From Prolixibacteraceae bacterium (GTDB lineage: Bacteria > Bacteroidota > Bacteroidia > Bacteroidales > Prolixibacteraceae), in contig JAIOZY010000050.1 in assembly GCA_021740385.1 (NCBI GenBank), forward strand, positions 1 through 37,063: a stretch of 37,063 bases of DNA, written 5' to 3'. The notes under the pieces were generated by a model. It saw only the letters and a list, made by a program, of their open reading frames with translations. It was not told the DNA's origin and ran no database searches. Position 1 is the stretch's first letter, and each line of letters begins with the position of its first letter. Positions 8,160 to 14,801 of this stretch are shown here, piece by piece. Made by a program: the position numbers and the translations under genes.

Positions 8160-9198
8160 AAAAAGGTTCTTGTGTTGGTTTAATTAAATCATATCCATGG
8201 TGTACATCGAAAAAAACCGAGTCGTACCCGAAGCTTCCAAACAGGCCGTACCCTCCTTCCACATTGGTATACGAAGGCATGATGCCCTTGTACATCGAAA
8301 AAAACAGATCCCGTATAACATTCCCATCAAACTCAGAATCGTATAACCCGCACATTTCTTTATATGCAGCAAAATGCTCGTCAACGGTAAATATGTAAAA
8401 AGTAAGGTATTGTATGATCCTTCCATTTGGGGTATAACTGGTTGTCATACTATATTCGAATCCTTCCGTTATTACTTCTTCGTATCCGGCACAGTCTTCT
8501 TTTATCAGTAATGAAAACATGTTTACACCTTTATCGGTTGTACTTTGTACCCCTTCATTAACAATAAGCGGGCTCTGATAAGGTATTGAATCCAAAACCC
8601 GGTACTGAAAGCCCCGGTAACCAATAGTGTCGTCCAATGCAGGTTCCAGAACATATATTATCCCCTTTCCCCTATAAGCAAAATAATTTTGTTCCGATTC
8701 TTTCTCTGGCAGTATCCATTCCGATTCAAAATTGAAAGTATATTCTGAATGATAATCGGGATAATTTGTTATCCCGTAAACAGGCTGTTTGGTATTGTGC
8801 CACTTGCTAAAACGGGCCGGCACGGTAGTTTTTGCCGTAACCGGAGGATACCCATCAACCGTTACGTTTATTTTGTATTGTTTACCTCTCTCGATAGGAT
8901 ATTCGGTTTGCGTGCATCCATAAACTGCGGGTTTTGCGGAAAGTTGTTTTAACTGAATTTTATTTTCTTCACAGGAGAGGATCACTTCTCCGGTTGGCAA
9001 AGAAATTGAATCAAATTCGATGGAATCCAGCTCACTGCATATTTTCGATAAGGCGACATAAATACTGTCGGTTTGTGGGGAAATAACCGAAAACAGCACC
9101 AGTTTCGTTTCAAACCGGGAATAATCCAGGTCAAGAAATTCTTCCCTGACACAGGAAAATAACATAAATGAAGATACTATAATTAAAATAAATTTCAT
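8149..9198 (-). CDS. DUF4249-family lipoprotein
   Basis: 349 residues with lipobox MLFSC (Cys16). The N-terminal region (FETKLVLFSVISPQTDSIYVALS) and the later GKQYKINVTVDGYPPVTAKTTVPA match the pattern of DUF4249 lipoproteins of Bacteroidota, whose genes habitually accompany a TonB-dependent receptor with a carboxypeptidase-D-like N-terminus, as here. The molecular role of the family is not known. By analogy with other receptor-lipoprotein pairs it may bind substrate or cap the barrel (inference). It is the first gene of the three-gene operon. A hairpin (9212-9239) sits directly upstream of its start. Confidence 0.8.
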   Translation of the reverse strand: MKFILIIVSSFMLFSCVREEFLDLDYSRFETKLVLFSVISPQTDSIYVALSKICSELDSIEFDSISLPTGEVILSCEENKIQLKQLSAKPAVYGCTQTEYPIERGKQYKINVTVDGYPPVTAKTTVPARFSKWHNTKQPVYGITNYPDYHSEYTFNFESEWILPEKESEQNYFAYRGKGIIYVLEPALDDTIGYRGFQYRVLDSIPYQSPLIVNEGVQSTTDKGVNMFSLLIKEDCAGYEEVITEGFEYSMTTSYTPNGRIIQYLTFYIFTVDEHFAAYKEMCGLYDSEFDGNVIRDLFFSMYKGIMPSYTNVEGGYGLFGSFGYDSVFFDVHHGYDLIKPTQEPFYAP

Positions 9199-9200
9199 AA

Positions 9201-9239
9201 AAGAACAAAACCACCAAAGAGGTTTAAACCCCTTTGGTG
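9201..9239 (-). terminator. hairpin between the 304-residue lipoprotein gene and the DUF4249 operon
   Basis: Arms CACCAAAG (9212-9219) and CTTTGGTG (9232-9239), extended by two G-C pairs after one mismatch, are followed on the minus strand by a T-rich run (TTTTGTTCTTTT) that reaches the DUF4249 start codon. It is a Rho-independent terminator by shape. As there is no room for a separate promoter in the 51-bp gap, it may act as a partial terminator within one transcription unit. Confidence 0.7.
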
Positions 9240-9249
9240 TAATGCTATT

Positions 9250-10164
9250 TTAAAATCCACTATAAACACATTGAGCTGCATTAAAGTAAAAAACTTTTGA
9301 ATCATATGTGCTATCACCATTTTTTCTTACCCTTGCATTAACCCTAACATCTTTTGAGCATAACCACCCCGACTGTCCATTGCATCTATATATTTGTTCT
9401 GAGTTAACCCATGCAGTACCAGTAGAATTGTAATTAAATCTGTTTACATATTCTGGATCAATACCATCATCGTCCGATGCAAAACGGCCAAATCCCTCCA
9501 TCAGACTATAATCCATTAATACTCTGTCCAAATCTAACGGGCTACTACCACTAACTAAGTCTATTTCAGTATAAGAAGAATGTGTCCAAAACCAGATTTC
9601 AAGCCAAAATTCACACTCAACAAAAAGATTGGTACTTTTATATTGCAATAATTTTACCTGACCCCAACTTGCCTTCAAATTTGAATGTGGATAGTTCTTA
9701 ATCACATTTTCAAATTCCTTTTCCGGACTTTCCTTGATTTTTTTGACCATCGAAAAATCGCCATTGGTAATCACGTTCTCAACATTTTTTTGTACAAAAC
9801 TAATTGTGTCACCAACAGAAAGCAAACCCTCGCTGTTCAATAAAGCAGCGAATGACCGGTCACAAACATCCTGTGGTGTTAATGTTGACCCGTCAGCAAA
9901 GTATTCACCACAATCTTTCATCTCTTTGAATTTAAAATAGAGTGAATTGTGAAAGCCCAGGTCAACCAACCAGGTTTCCATTTCTTCGTTGCTCATGCTA
10001 TCGAGCAAACTAAGCGTTTTGTAAAATGTTTCAGAGCTTTTAAATGAAAGCATTCCATTATCAACCGTAAAGTCTTTATCCGGTTGAATAGTTTCCATTT
10101 CTTCATTGCACCCCATAAAAAGTGATGCAATTAAAACCGCAAAAATCACAATGTTTATTCTCAT
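9250..10164 (-). CDS. lipoprotein of unknown function
   Basis: 304 residues. The signal MRINIVIFAVLIASLFMGC gives a lipidated Cys19. The following segment (SFKSSETFYKTLSLLDSMSNEEMETWLVDLGF) has the 'aspartate/serine-rich, F-x-S-x-E-x-F' look of a loose group of Bacteroidota surface lipoproteins (DUF4848-like), which I cannot assign firmly. The C-terminal third holds four cysteines (in YRCNGQSGWLCSK and AAQCVYSGF among others), suggesting disulfides and exposure outside the cytoplasm. The gene is separated from the downstream DUF4249 operon by 51 bp containing a terminator-like hairpin. Upstream it has a leader with a strong hairpin (10180-10218). Function unknown. Confidence 0.75.
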   Translation of the reverse strand: MRINIVIFAVLIASLFMGCNEEMETIQPDKDFTVDNGMLSFKSSETFYKTLSLLDSMSNEEMETWLVDLGFHNSLYFKFKEMKDCGEYFADGSTLTPQDVCDRSFAALLNSEGLLSVGDTISFVQKNVENVITNGDFSMVKKIKESPEKEFENVIKNYPHSNLKASWGQVKLLQYKSTNLFVECEFWLEIWFWTHSSYTEIDLVSGSSPLDLDRVLMDYSLMEGFGRFASDDDGIDPEYVNRFNYNSTGTAWVNSEQIYRCNGQSGWLCSKDVRVNARVRKNGDSTYDSKVFYFNAAQCVYSGF

Positions 10165-10179
10165 AATGTTTACTTTTGC

Positions 10180-10218
10180 GAACGGGGAGTTGCTAATTGG
10201 CGTTGCTGCTCCCTGTTC
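10180..10218 (-). promoter_or_regulatory. leader hairpin upstream of the 304-residue lipoprotein gene
   Basis: Arms 10180-10193 and 10205-10218 pair through GAAC/GTTC and GGGAG/CTCCC with wobble pairs between, loop 11 nt. It ends 15 bases before the start codon of the minus-strand gene. No T run follows, so it is more likely a leader structure or protein-binding palindrome than a terminator. Confidence 0.4.
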
Positions 10219-10457
10219 AGATTATTAATTAATTTGATTTGAAGGCAGCATTTGCTTGTATTAAACGGCAGTGTTGCCTTTCTTTTTTATCTCTTCTTCG
10301 TTTATTCAAATTTTTCAAAGAAATCACATTATTTGCTTTCAGCTAAAAATTTAACCGTTTAACTTGATGCTAATCAATAGTTTTGGATACGCACTTTAGA
10401 CAGAAATAGGATTTTTTTCTTTCCATTTAGCCTGGATTGTTATAGTTATTATAATGC

Positions 10458-10480
10458 AATAATAATAATAATAATAATAA
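10458..10480. repeat. AAT trinucleotide microsatellite
   Basis: Seven and two-thirds uninterrupted copies of AAT (23 bp), directly before an ATG at 10482. Such runs slip easily during replication. The only downstream frame is a doubtful 67-codon one. Confidence 0.85.
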
Positions 10481-10663
10481 CATGCAATGGTTGTTTGATA
10501 TTTTTCATCAAACAATGAACCATAAAAAATTCATTAAGGATTTAAGGGCTTACTTTGAAGAGATACAAAAGACAGTTTTAAACACCCGGCACTTCCCTGT
10601 AAAACATCACAATCAATCAAGGATCCGTAATCTTCTGTCTTTCATTAAAATTCATCTGTGGAA

Positions 10664-10702
10664 AATAAAAAAAGGCCAACTGTAATTAAACAGATGACCT
10701 TT
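10664..10702 (-). terminator. terminator copy A (downstream of the tRNA-like remnant)
   Basis: Arms 10671-10683 and 10690-10702 pair at 12 of 13 positions in minus-strand RNA (one G-U; the same C/A position is a mismatch in plus-strand RNA), followed by a run of seven T. It is nearly identical to the terminator after the intact tRNA-Val at 11017-11055. Confidence 0.8.
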
Positions 10703-10743
10703 ATCAAATCTTGTGGGCGGTGAGGGAGTCGAACCCCCGACCC
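10670..10743 (-). repeat. direct repeat copy A: terminator plus tRNA 3' portion
   Basis: 74 bp, differing from copy B (11023-11096) at only a handful of positions, all in the hairpin loop and the spacer before the tRNA end. It covers the terminator, acceptor 3' strand, T arm and variable region, and stops exactly where the anticodon stem begins. Offset between copies is 353 bp, the size of one nuclease-containing unit. Confidence 0.85.
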
Positions 10744-10775
10744 TCCCGGTTTAACCGGGATGCCCTGAACCCTTC
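10714..10775 (-). pseudogene. tRNA-like remnant (3' two-thirds of a tRNA)
   Basis: On the minus strand it keeps GGTTCAG-GGC of the D arm, a perfect 5-bp anticodon stem (TCCCG/CGGGA) with a 7-nt loop GTTAAAC (formal anticodon TAA), the GGGTC variable region, a canonical T arm with GTTCGAC, and the acceptor 3' strand CACCGCCCA. The T arm and acceptor are identical to tRNA-Val at 11067-11141. The 5' acceptor strand and D stem are replaced by the 3' end of the GIY-YIG gene, so no cloverleaf can form. The anticodon arm differs from that of tRNA-Val, so it is not a simple copy of it. Confidence 0.7.
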
Positions 10776-11011
10776 GTTATCAACGCCTCTAAAAAAATAC
10801 GGTCTTTCCATCGCTTTAGTTCATACTCACGCTTGATGGCTTGTGATTTTTCAGGGTATTTTTCAAAATACTTTAATACCCATGGTTTTCCGGTCGAGGT
10901 AAAACCTTTTCCTGAACTGTTGTGGCGAGACAAACGGCCTTCAATATCAGAGGTAGAACCGATATAATACTTATCAAGTTTTGCAGAATAAAGGATGTAA
11001 CAGTAGTACAT
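10751..11011 (-). CDS. GIY-YIG nuclease family protein, C-terminus encoded by tRNA sequence
   Basis: 86 residues. Typical single-domain GIY-YIG (UPF0213-like) protein: YILYSAKLDKYYIGST supplies the paired tyrosines and YIG motif, followed by the catalytic-type arginine in GRLSRHNSSGKGFT, the GKPWVLKYFEKY segment and the AIKREYELK helix with the metal-binding glutamate. The final residues GSGHPG and the TAA stop are encoded by the D-loop and anticodon stem of the tRNA-like remnant at 10714-10775. It lies on the same strand as tRNA-Val, 11 bp behind that tRNA's terminator, and has no visible promoter of its own, so it may depend on terminator read-through. A self-spreading or homing-like role is inference. 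Confidence 0.85.
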   Translation of the reverse strand: MYYCYILYSAKLDKYYIGSTSDIEGRLSRHNSSGKGFTSTGKPWVLKYFEKYPEKSQAIKREYELKRWKDRIFLEALITKGSGHPG

Positions 11012-11016
11012 AATAA

Positions 11017-11055
11017 AACATTAAAAGGCCAACTGTAAGTAAACAGATGACCTTT
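11017..11055 (-). terminator. terminator copy B, after tRNA-Val
   Basis: Arms 11024-11036 and 11043-11055 pair at 12 of 13 positions in minus-strand RNA, then TTTT and an interrupted T-rich run. It sits between the tRNA and the GIY-YIG start codon. The T run is poorer than in copy A, which may allow read-through into the nuclease gene. Confidence 0.75.
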
Positions 11056-11096
11056 ATCCTATTTTGTGGGCGGTGAGGGAGTCGAACCCCCGACCC
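11023..11096 (-). repeat. direct repeat copy B: terminator plus 3' part of tRNA-Val
   Basis: Partner of 10670-10743. This copy is contiguous with the rest of the intact tRNA-Val, so it is probably the original and the other the derived copy. Confidence 0.85.
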
Positions 11097-11141
11097 CTTG
11101 GGTGTAAACCAAGTGCTCTGAACCAACTGAGCTAACCGCCC
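11067..11141 (-). tRNA. tRNA-Val (anticodon TAC)
   Basis: 75 nt, minus strand. Acceptor GGGCGGT pairs with ACCGCCC, discriminator A at 11067, no encoded CCA. D arm GCTCAGTTGGTTCAGAGC, anticodon stem CTTGG/CCAAG with loop TTTACAC giving anticodon TAC, T arm GGGGG-TTCGACT-CCCTC region. A full consensus promoter lies 18 bp upstream (11159-11189) and a terminator follows. Confidence 0.95.
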
Positions 11142-11158
11142 TTTCGCTAAAAGCGATG

Positions 11159-11189
11159 CAAATATATATCAATGTTTTTACCCTGCAAA
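11159..11189 (-). promoter_or_regulatory. consensus promoter of tRNA-Val
   Basis: Minus-strand TTTG (plus 11186-11189), exactly 19 bp, then TATATTTG (plus 11159-11166): a perfect match to the Bacteroidota primary-sigma consensus TTTG-N19-TAnnTTTG. Predicted start falls about 10 bases before the mature tRNA. Confidence 0.8.
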
Positions 11190-11222
11190 TATTTTTTCTG
11201 ATTTTTTAAATAATGAACCACA

Positions 11223-11251
11223 AAACAAAAAAAATGCCGGCAAAACCGGCA
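11223..11251 (-). terminator. Rho-independent terminator of the small HTH gene
   Basis: TGCCGG (11235-11240), loop CAAAA, CCGGCA (11246-11251), followed on the minus strand by eight T and further T-rich sequence. It begins 24 bases after the gene's stop codon. Confidence 0.85.
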
Positions 11252-11274
11252 CTTGAAATGCATATGGTCGACAA

Positions 11275-11532
11275 TTAAGCCTGCTCTTGTTCTTCGAGTA
11301 TTTCATAAGCCCTGTCGAGAATAGTTGAATCATCCAACAGGACAATGCCCCCGTCAGGGCCGGGTTCCATATGGATTCCAACCGATTTGCCATTTGTGTA
11401 ATTAGCTCCCCCAAAATAATTCCTGACGGTTTCAACCTCCACGTCAAACTCTTTGGCAAGTTGACGAATTGAACCGTCAGGCAAACTGTCTTTGATTTTT
11501 CGCAGTTCATTAAATGTTATCTTCTTTGTCAT
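11275..11532 (-). CDS. small helix-turn-helix DNA-binding protein
   Basis: 85 residues. Residues about 19-40 (DGSIRQLAKEFDVEVETVRNYF) have the form of a helix-turn-helix, with a gly-ser turn, an LAKEF first helix and a VETVRNYF recognition helix. The C-terminal part (GPDGGIVLLDDSTILDRAYEILEE) is an acidic motif that I associate with a short conserved Bacteroidota protein family of unknown function. It probably acts as a transcription regulator or nucleoid-associated factor. It has its own terminator and is upstream of, but not co-transcribed with, the tRNA. Confidence 0.7.
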   Translation of the reverse strand: MTKKITFNELRKIKDSLPDGSIRQLAKEFDVEVETVRNYFGGANYTNGKSVGIHMEPGPDGGIVLLDDSTILDRAYEILEEQEQA

Positions 11533-11775
11533 GGCAATAAATTTTATTGGTTAGAAATTTAACAATTACATAAATATTTAGTCCCCTAAAATTAAAAGAT
11601 TATTTGAAAAACGATACTACTTTTTGGCATATTATTTTTGTGTTTACTGCCAAAAAAAACACCGGGAGGCACTTGTATAAACATTGAGCATATTCAAAAT
11701 CCTTTTACTGCAACACATTGCTGTTTAAATAACAATATAAAATAAACCGCTTTTGCTTGTTGGTTTTAACATTTT

Positions 11776-14775
11776 TTAATAAAGGAAAGGGTCAAAACTA
11801 TCGAGGCAGTTGTAAATGGATTGATGCAACCGGGGCCTGAAATTCGTTTCGTAAAGTTTGGTGTTTTCTCGCGAAGGGTAAACCCTGTTCGACATGAAGA
11901 TGAACAACAACCCGGTTGACGGATCGGCCCAGGCAAACGTACCGGTATACCCGCTGTGCCCAAAGCTCATGGGATCCGAATTTGGCGCGGGGTACGATTC
12001 TTCAATCCCGTTTGAACCGTTATCGATATATGGTTTATCGAACCCCAGGCCGCGCCGGTTTTCGTTATCGGGAAACTGTATGCGGGTAAATTCGTTTACA
12101 GTGGCTGTATCGAGGTAGTGAAAATCGCCGTACGTTCCCCCGTTCAGGTAAAACTGCATGATTTTAGCCAGGTCGTTCGTTGTGCCAAACAAGCCTGCAT
12201 GTCCCGACACGCCGCCCATCATGGCAGCCGTTTCGTCGTGAACAAACCCCCGCAGCAATTCATTTCTGAAATGTTCGTCGCGTTCGGTAGGTACAAACCG
12301 TTTCAACTCGAAATGCTTATAGCCGTTATAATTCACTGTTGTGGCCCCAAGCGGTAAATGAAATTCATTACGGATCGTTTTTTCGTATTTTTTGCCGGTT
12401 AGTTGCTCCAGCATGTCGGGCATTAGTATAAAAGAAAGGTCGGAATAGGCGTACTTTTTCTCTTTAAGCAGTTCGGAATCCCTGATTTCCCTGAATATTT
12501 TCTGCTTGTAATTTTTATTGATATACAAATTGGATGAAATCCGGTAGGGATAATTTGGCGAGGGCCGATCGCGGACAATCCGCCTTTTATAATTTTTTTC
12601 TTTCCTGAAAACATCAAGATAAAAAGCAATCCAGGGATTTAACCCGGCCTGGTGTGCCAGTGCTTCCCGCAGGGTAAATGCATCTTTATCGGTATGGGCG
12701 AAAGGTTTCCAATATGTCGAAAAAGGCTTGTCAAGTTCAAGCACCGAATCTTCAACCAGTTTCATTACCAGCGGAAGCGGGCCCGCAATTTTGGTTATGG
12801 ATGCCCAATCGTATAAATTATTGTTTTCAACCGGGGTTAGGCTGTCGTAAGTATGAAAGCCGTAACTTTTATGAAAAATCACTTTCCCCTCTTTCGCAAT
12901 CAAAACCTGGCAACCGGGAAACATTTTTTCAGTTATTCCGGATGCGGAAAACGAATCGACAACCGCGTTTAACAACCCTTTATCAATACGGCATTCCGCG
13001 GGGACAGTATATTTCAAACGCCCGTTTTTTTTTACATCAATCCCCTCGCCTTCGGCAAACATGCCGGGCACGGAAACCGGCAGCCTGCTGCGTGTACCAA
13101 TGGCCCCGAATATCAATTGAGCAGCATAATCGTGCGAAAGCGGGTTGTCGTCGTAAGCAACAACCAGTGCTCCGGCCTTTTCAATTCCGATTAAATGTTC
13201 AATGGCGTAAGGATTTGCAAATACCGACACAACCGTTTTGGGCAATTCGTGTAATTGCTCCATTACATTTTGCATGGATTGCCCCACACCAAACCGGCCG
13301 GCAGGAGTTTGTTTTAACCCGTGAATGCCTGCCAAAACGAGGTTATAATTCGAAAGTTTTCGTAAAACCAGGATGATGTCCTCGGGGGCACTGTTTTCAT
13401 CAATAAAAAAATGGTCGGCAGGGAGATAACTGTCAACCCGTTCCTGAAATGCCGTCTTTTCGAAAGCTCCCAATGCAAGGGTGGCGATTTGCAAAGTATC
13501 GAGCCGTTTCAACGGAAGGATTTCATCGCGGTTAAAAACTGCCGTAAGCGCCTGTTCCCGCAGCAGCCTTGACGTTAAATTGTATGCTTGTTTATTTAGG
13601 TCATGATGCAGCTCTTCCATTTCAACAATACTGTCCCTTTCAACCTCCAACCACTCTTTAGCCAACAATACTTTCCGGCATTTTTGGTTAATCAGTTCGT
13701 CGGAAAGCGTACCCCGTTTAACGGCTTTTAAAACCGAACGGATAACACCGTGCGGGTTCACCACAAATTCAATAACGTCGGCCCCGGCTTGCAGGGCTTT
13801 AACGGCAGCTTCGCCTTCTTTGTAATAATTGGTAATGGCTTTCATATTCATGCCATCGGAAAAGACCAGCCCCTTGAATTGCAGCGAATCCCTGAGGATG
13901 CCTGTAAGGATTTTTTCAGAAAGCGTAGCCGGGATTTTCTTTTTGTCGATTGACGGAAGCCCGATATGGGCACTCATTATGCCGCCAATACCTTGTTCAA
14001 TCGACTTTCTGAAAGGCACAAAATCGACCGAATCGAGTTTAGCATAATCGCTCCCGATCACCGGCAGGGTCAGGTGTGAATCGAATGCCGTGTTGCCGTG
14101 CCCGGGAAAGTGTTTGAGGGTAACCAGCACATGGGCATCCTGCATGCCAGAGGCCAGCATCAGGGTTTTACGGGCAACCCGCTCGGGGTTTTCGCCAAAC
14201 GAGCGGTAATTGATGATGGGATTTTGTGGATTGGAGTTTACATCGGCAACCGGGGCAAAGTTGAGGTTTATGCCCAGTCTGCGACACTGTTGTCCAACTT
14301 CAACGCCCATGCGATACAACAATGAATCGTTGTGAACAGCGCCAAGCGCCATGGCATGGGGGTAATTCACCACTGAATCCATCCGGAACGACAATCCGTT
14401 TTCGGCATCAAGTGCAATAAACAGCGGCACTTCCGATGCCTGCTGGTATTTATTAACCAGCGCTGCCAGCCTGTGAGGCGACGATTTCAGGAACAATACA
14501 CCGCCCACGTGGTATTTTTCGATCTGCGAAAGGATAAGTTGCTCGTCGGTCTCCCCCAGGTTGGCATAAGCCGTAACCATGATGAGCTGGCCAATTTTCT
14601 CTTCGAGCGACATTTGTGCCAAAACCGAATCGGCCCACGCCCCTTTCCCGTCAAGGTATGGCGGGATTTTACCAAACAGGTTGAATGATGCCGTGCATAA
14701 AAAGAGAAACCACAACATCACCACCCGATTAAAATGCTTTTGTTTTCCGTTGGTAATTAAAAAATGTATCTTCAT
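11776..14775 (-). CDS. GH3 beta-N-acetylglucosaminidase (NagZ-like) fused to a serine hydrolase/beta-lactamase-fold domain
   Basis: 999 residues. An N-terminal hydrophobic segment (about 18-35) serves for export. The GH3 catalytic domain (about 45-375) has the NagZ signature KHFPGHGNTAFDSH (221-234), with the Asp232/His234 acid-base dyad of bacterial NagZ, and nucleophile Asp307 in FSDGMNM. A GH3 C-domain follows to about 600. From about 615 a class-C beta-lactamase-like domain carries SITK (Ser659, Lys662), HQAGL at 708-712, YSD and a late GHSGYTG. This fused architecture occurs in Bacteroidota. Predicted role: release of GlcNAc from muropeptides in the periplasm, with the second domain perhaps a peptidase or esterase acting on the peptide part. 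Divergent from namZ across 26 bp, which supports a joint peptidoglycan-recycling function. Confidence 0.9.
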   Translation of the reverse strand: MKIHFLITNGKQKHFNRVVMLWFLFLCTASFNLFGKIPPYLDGKGAWADSVLAQMSLEEKIGQLIMVTAYANLGETDEQLILSQIEKYHVGGVLFLKSSPHRLAALVNKYQQASEVPLFIALDAENGLSFRMDSVVNYPHAMALGAVHNDSLLYRMGVEVGQQCRRLGINLNFAPVADVNSNPQNPIINYRSFGENPERVARKTLMLASGMQDAHVLVTLKHFPGHGNTAFDSHLTLPVIGSDYAKLDSVDFVPFRKSIEQGIGGIMSAHIGLPSIDKKKIPATLSEKILTGILRDSLQFKGLVFSDGMNMKAITNYYKEGEAAVKALQAGADVIEFVVNPHGVIRSVLKAVKRGTLSDELINQKCRKVLLAKEWLEVERDSIVEMEELHHDLNKQAYNLTSRLLREQALTAVFNRDEILPLKRLDTLQIATLALGAFEKTAFQERVDSYLPADHFFIDENSAPEDIILVLRKLSNYNLVLAGIHGLKQTPAGRFGVGQSMQNVMEQLHELPKTVVSVFANPYAIEHLIGIEKAGALVVAYDDNPLSHDYAAQLIFGAIGTRSRLPVSVPGMFAEGEGIDVKKNGRLKYTVPAECRIDKGLLNAVVDSFSASGITEKMFPGCQVLIAKEGKVIFHKSYGFHTYDSLTPVENNNLYDWASITKIAGPLPLVMKLVEDSVLELDKPFSTYWKPFAHTDKDAFTLREALAHQAGLNPWIAFYLDVFRKEKNYKRRIVRDRPSPNYPYRISSNLYINKNYKQKIFREIRDSELLKEKKYAYSDLSFILMPDMLEQLTGKKYEKTIRNEFHLPLGATTVNYNGYKHFELKRFVPTERDEHFRNELLRGFVHDETAAMMGGVSGHAGLFGTTNDLAKIMQFYLNGGTYGDFHYLDTATVNEFTRIQFPDNENRRGLGFDKPYIDNGSNGIEESYPAPNSDPMSFGHSGYTGTFAWADPSTGLLFIFMSNRVYPSRENTKLYETNFRPRLHQSIYNCLDSFDPFLY

Positions 14776-14801
14776 TCCCGGTTTTCAGAATTTCATGTAT
14801 T

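Larger units (their letters stand above)
10165..10669. other. intergenic region without a supported gene
   Basis: About 500 bp. It holds a leader hairpin (10180-10218), an imperfect inverted repeat (10242-10250 with 10272-10280) followed by a T-rich stretch on the plus strand, a trinucleotide microsatellite (10458-10480) and a 67-codon plus-strand frame that I do not consider a gene. Nothing else is recognised. Confidence 0.6.

Noticed and set aside
10482-10685. 67-codon plus-strand frame after the AAT microsatellite
   Set aside because: No recognisable motif, Lys/His/Phe-rich composition of AT-rich non-coding DNA, and its 3' end runs into the terminator of the minus-strand tRNA unit. Not listed as a gene.
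10714-10790. second functional tRNA downstream of the nuclease
   Set aside because: The 5' acceptor strand and D stem do not pair (several mismatches), and the sequence there is the nuclease coding region; kept as a tRNA-like remnant.
11633-11640. TATTTTTG promoter-like box on the plus strand
   Set aside because: No -33 partner at the right distance and no plus-strand gene behind it.
12678-13376. 232-codon open frame opposite the GH3 gene
   Set aside because: Antisense to a strongly supported GH3/serine hydrolase with intact catalytic motifs; no family resemblance and no start signals.
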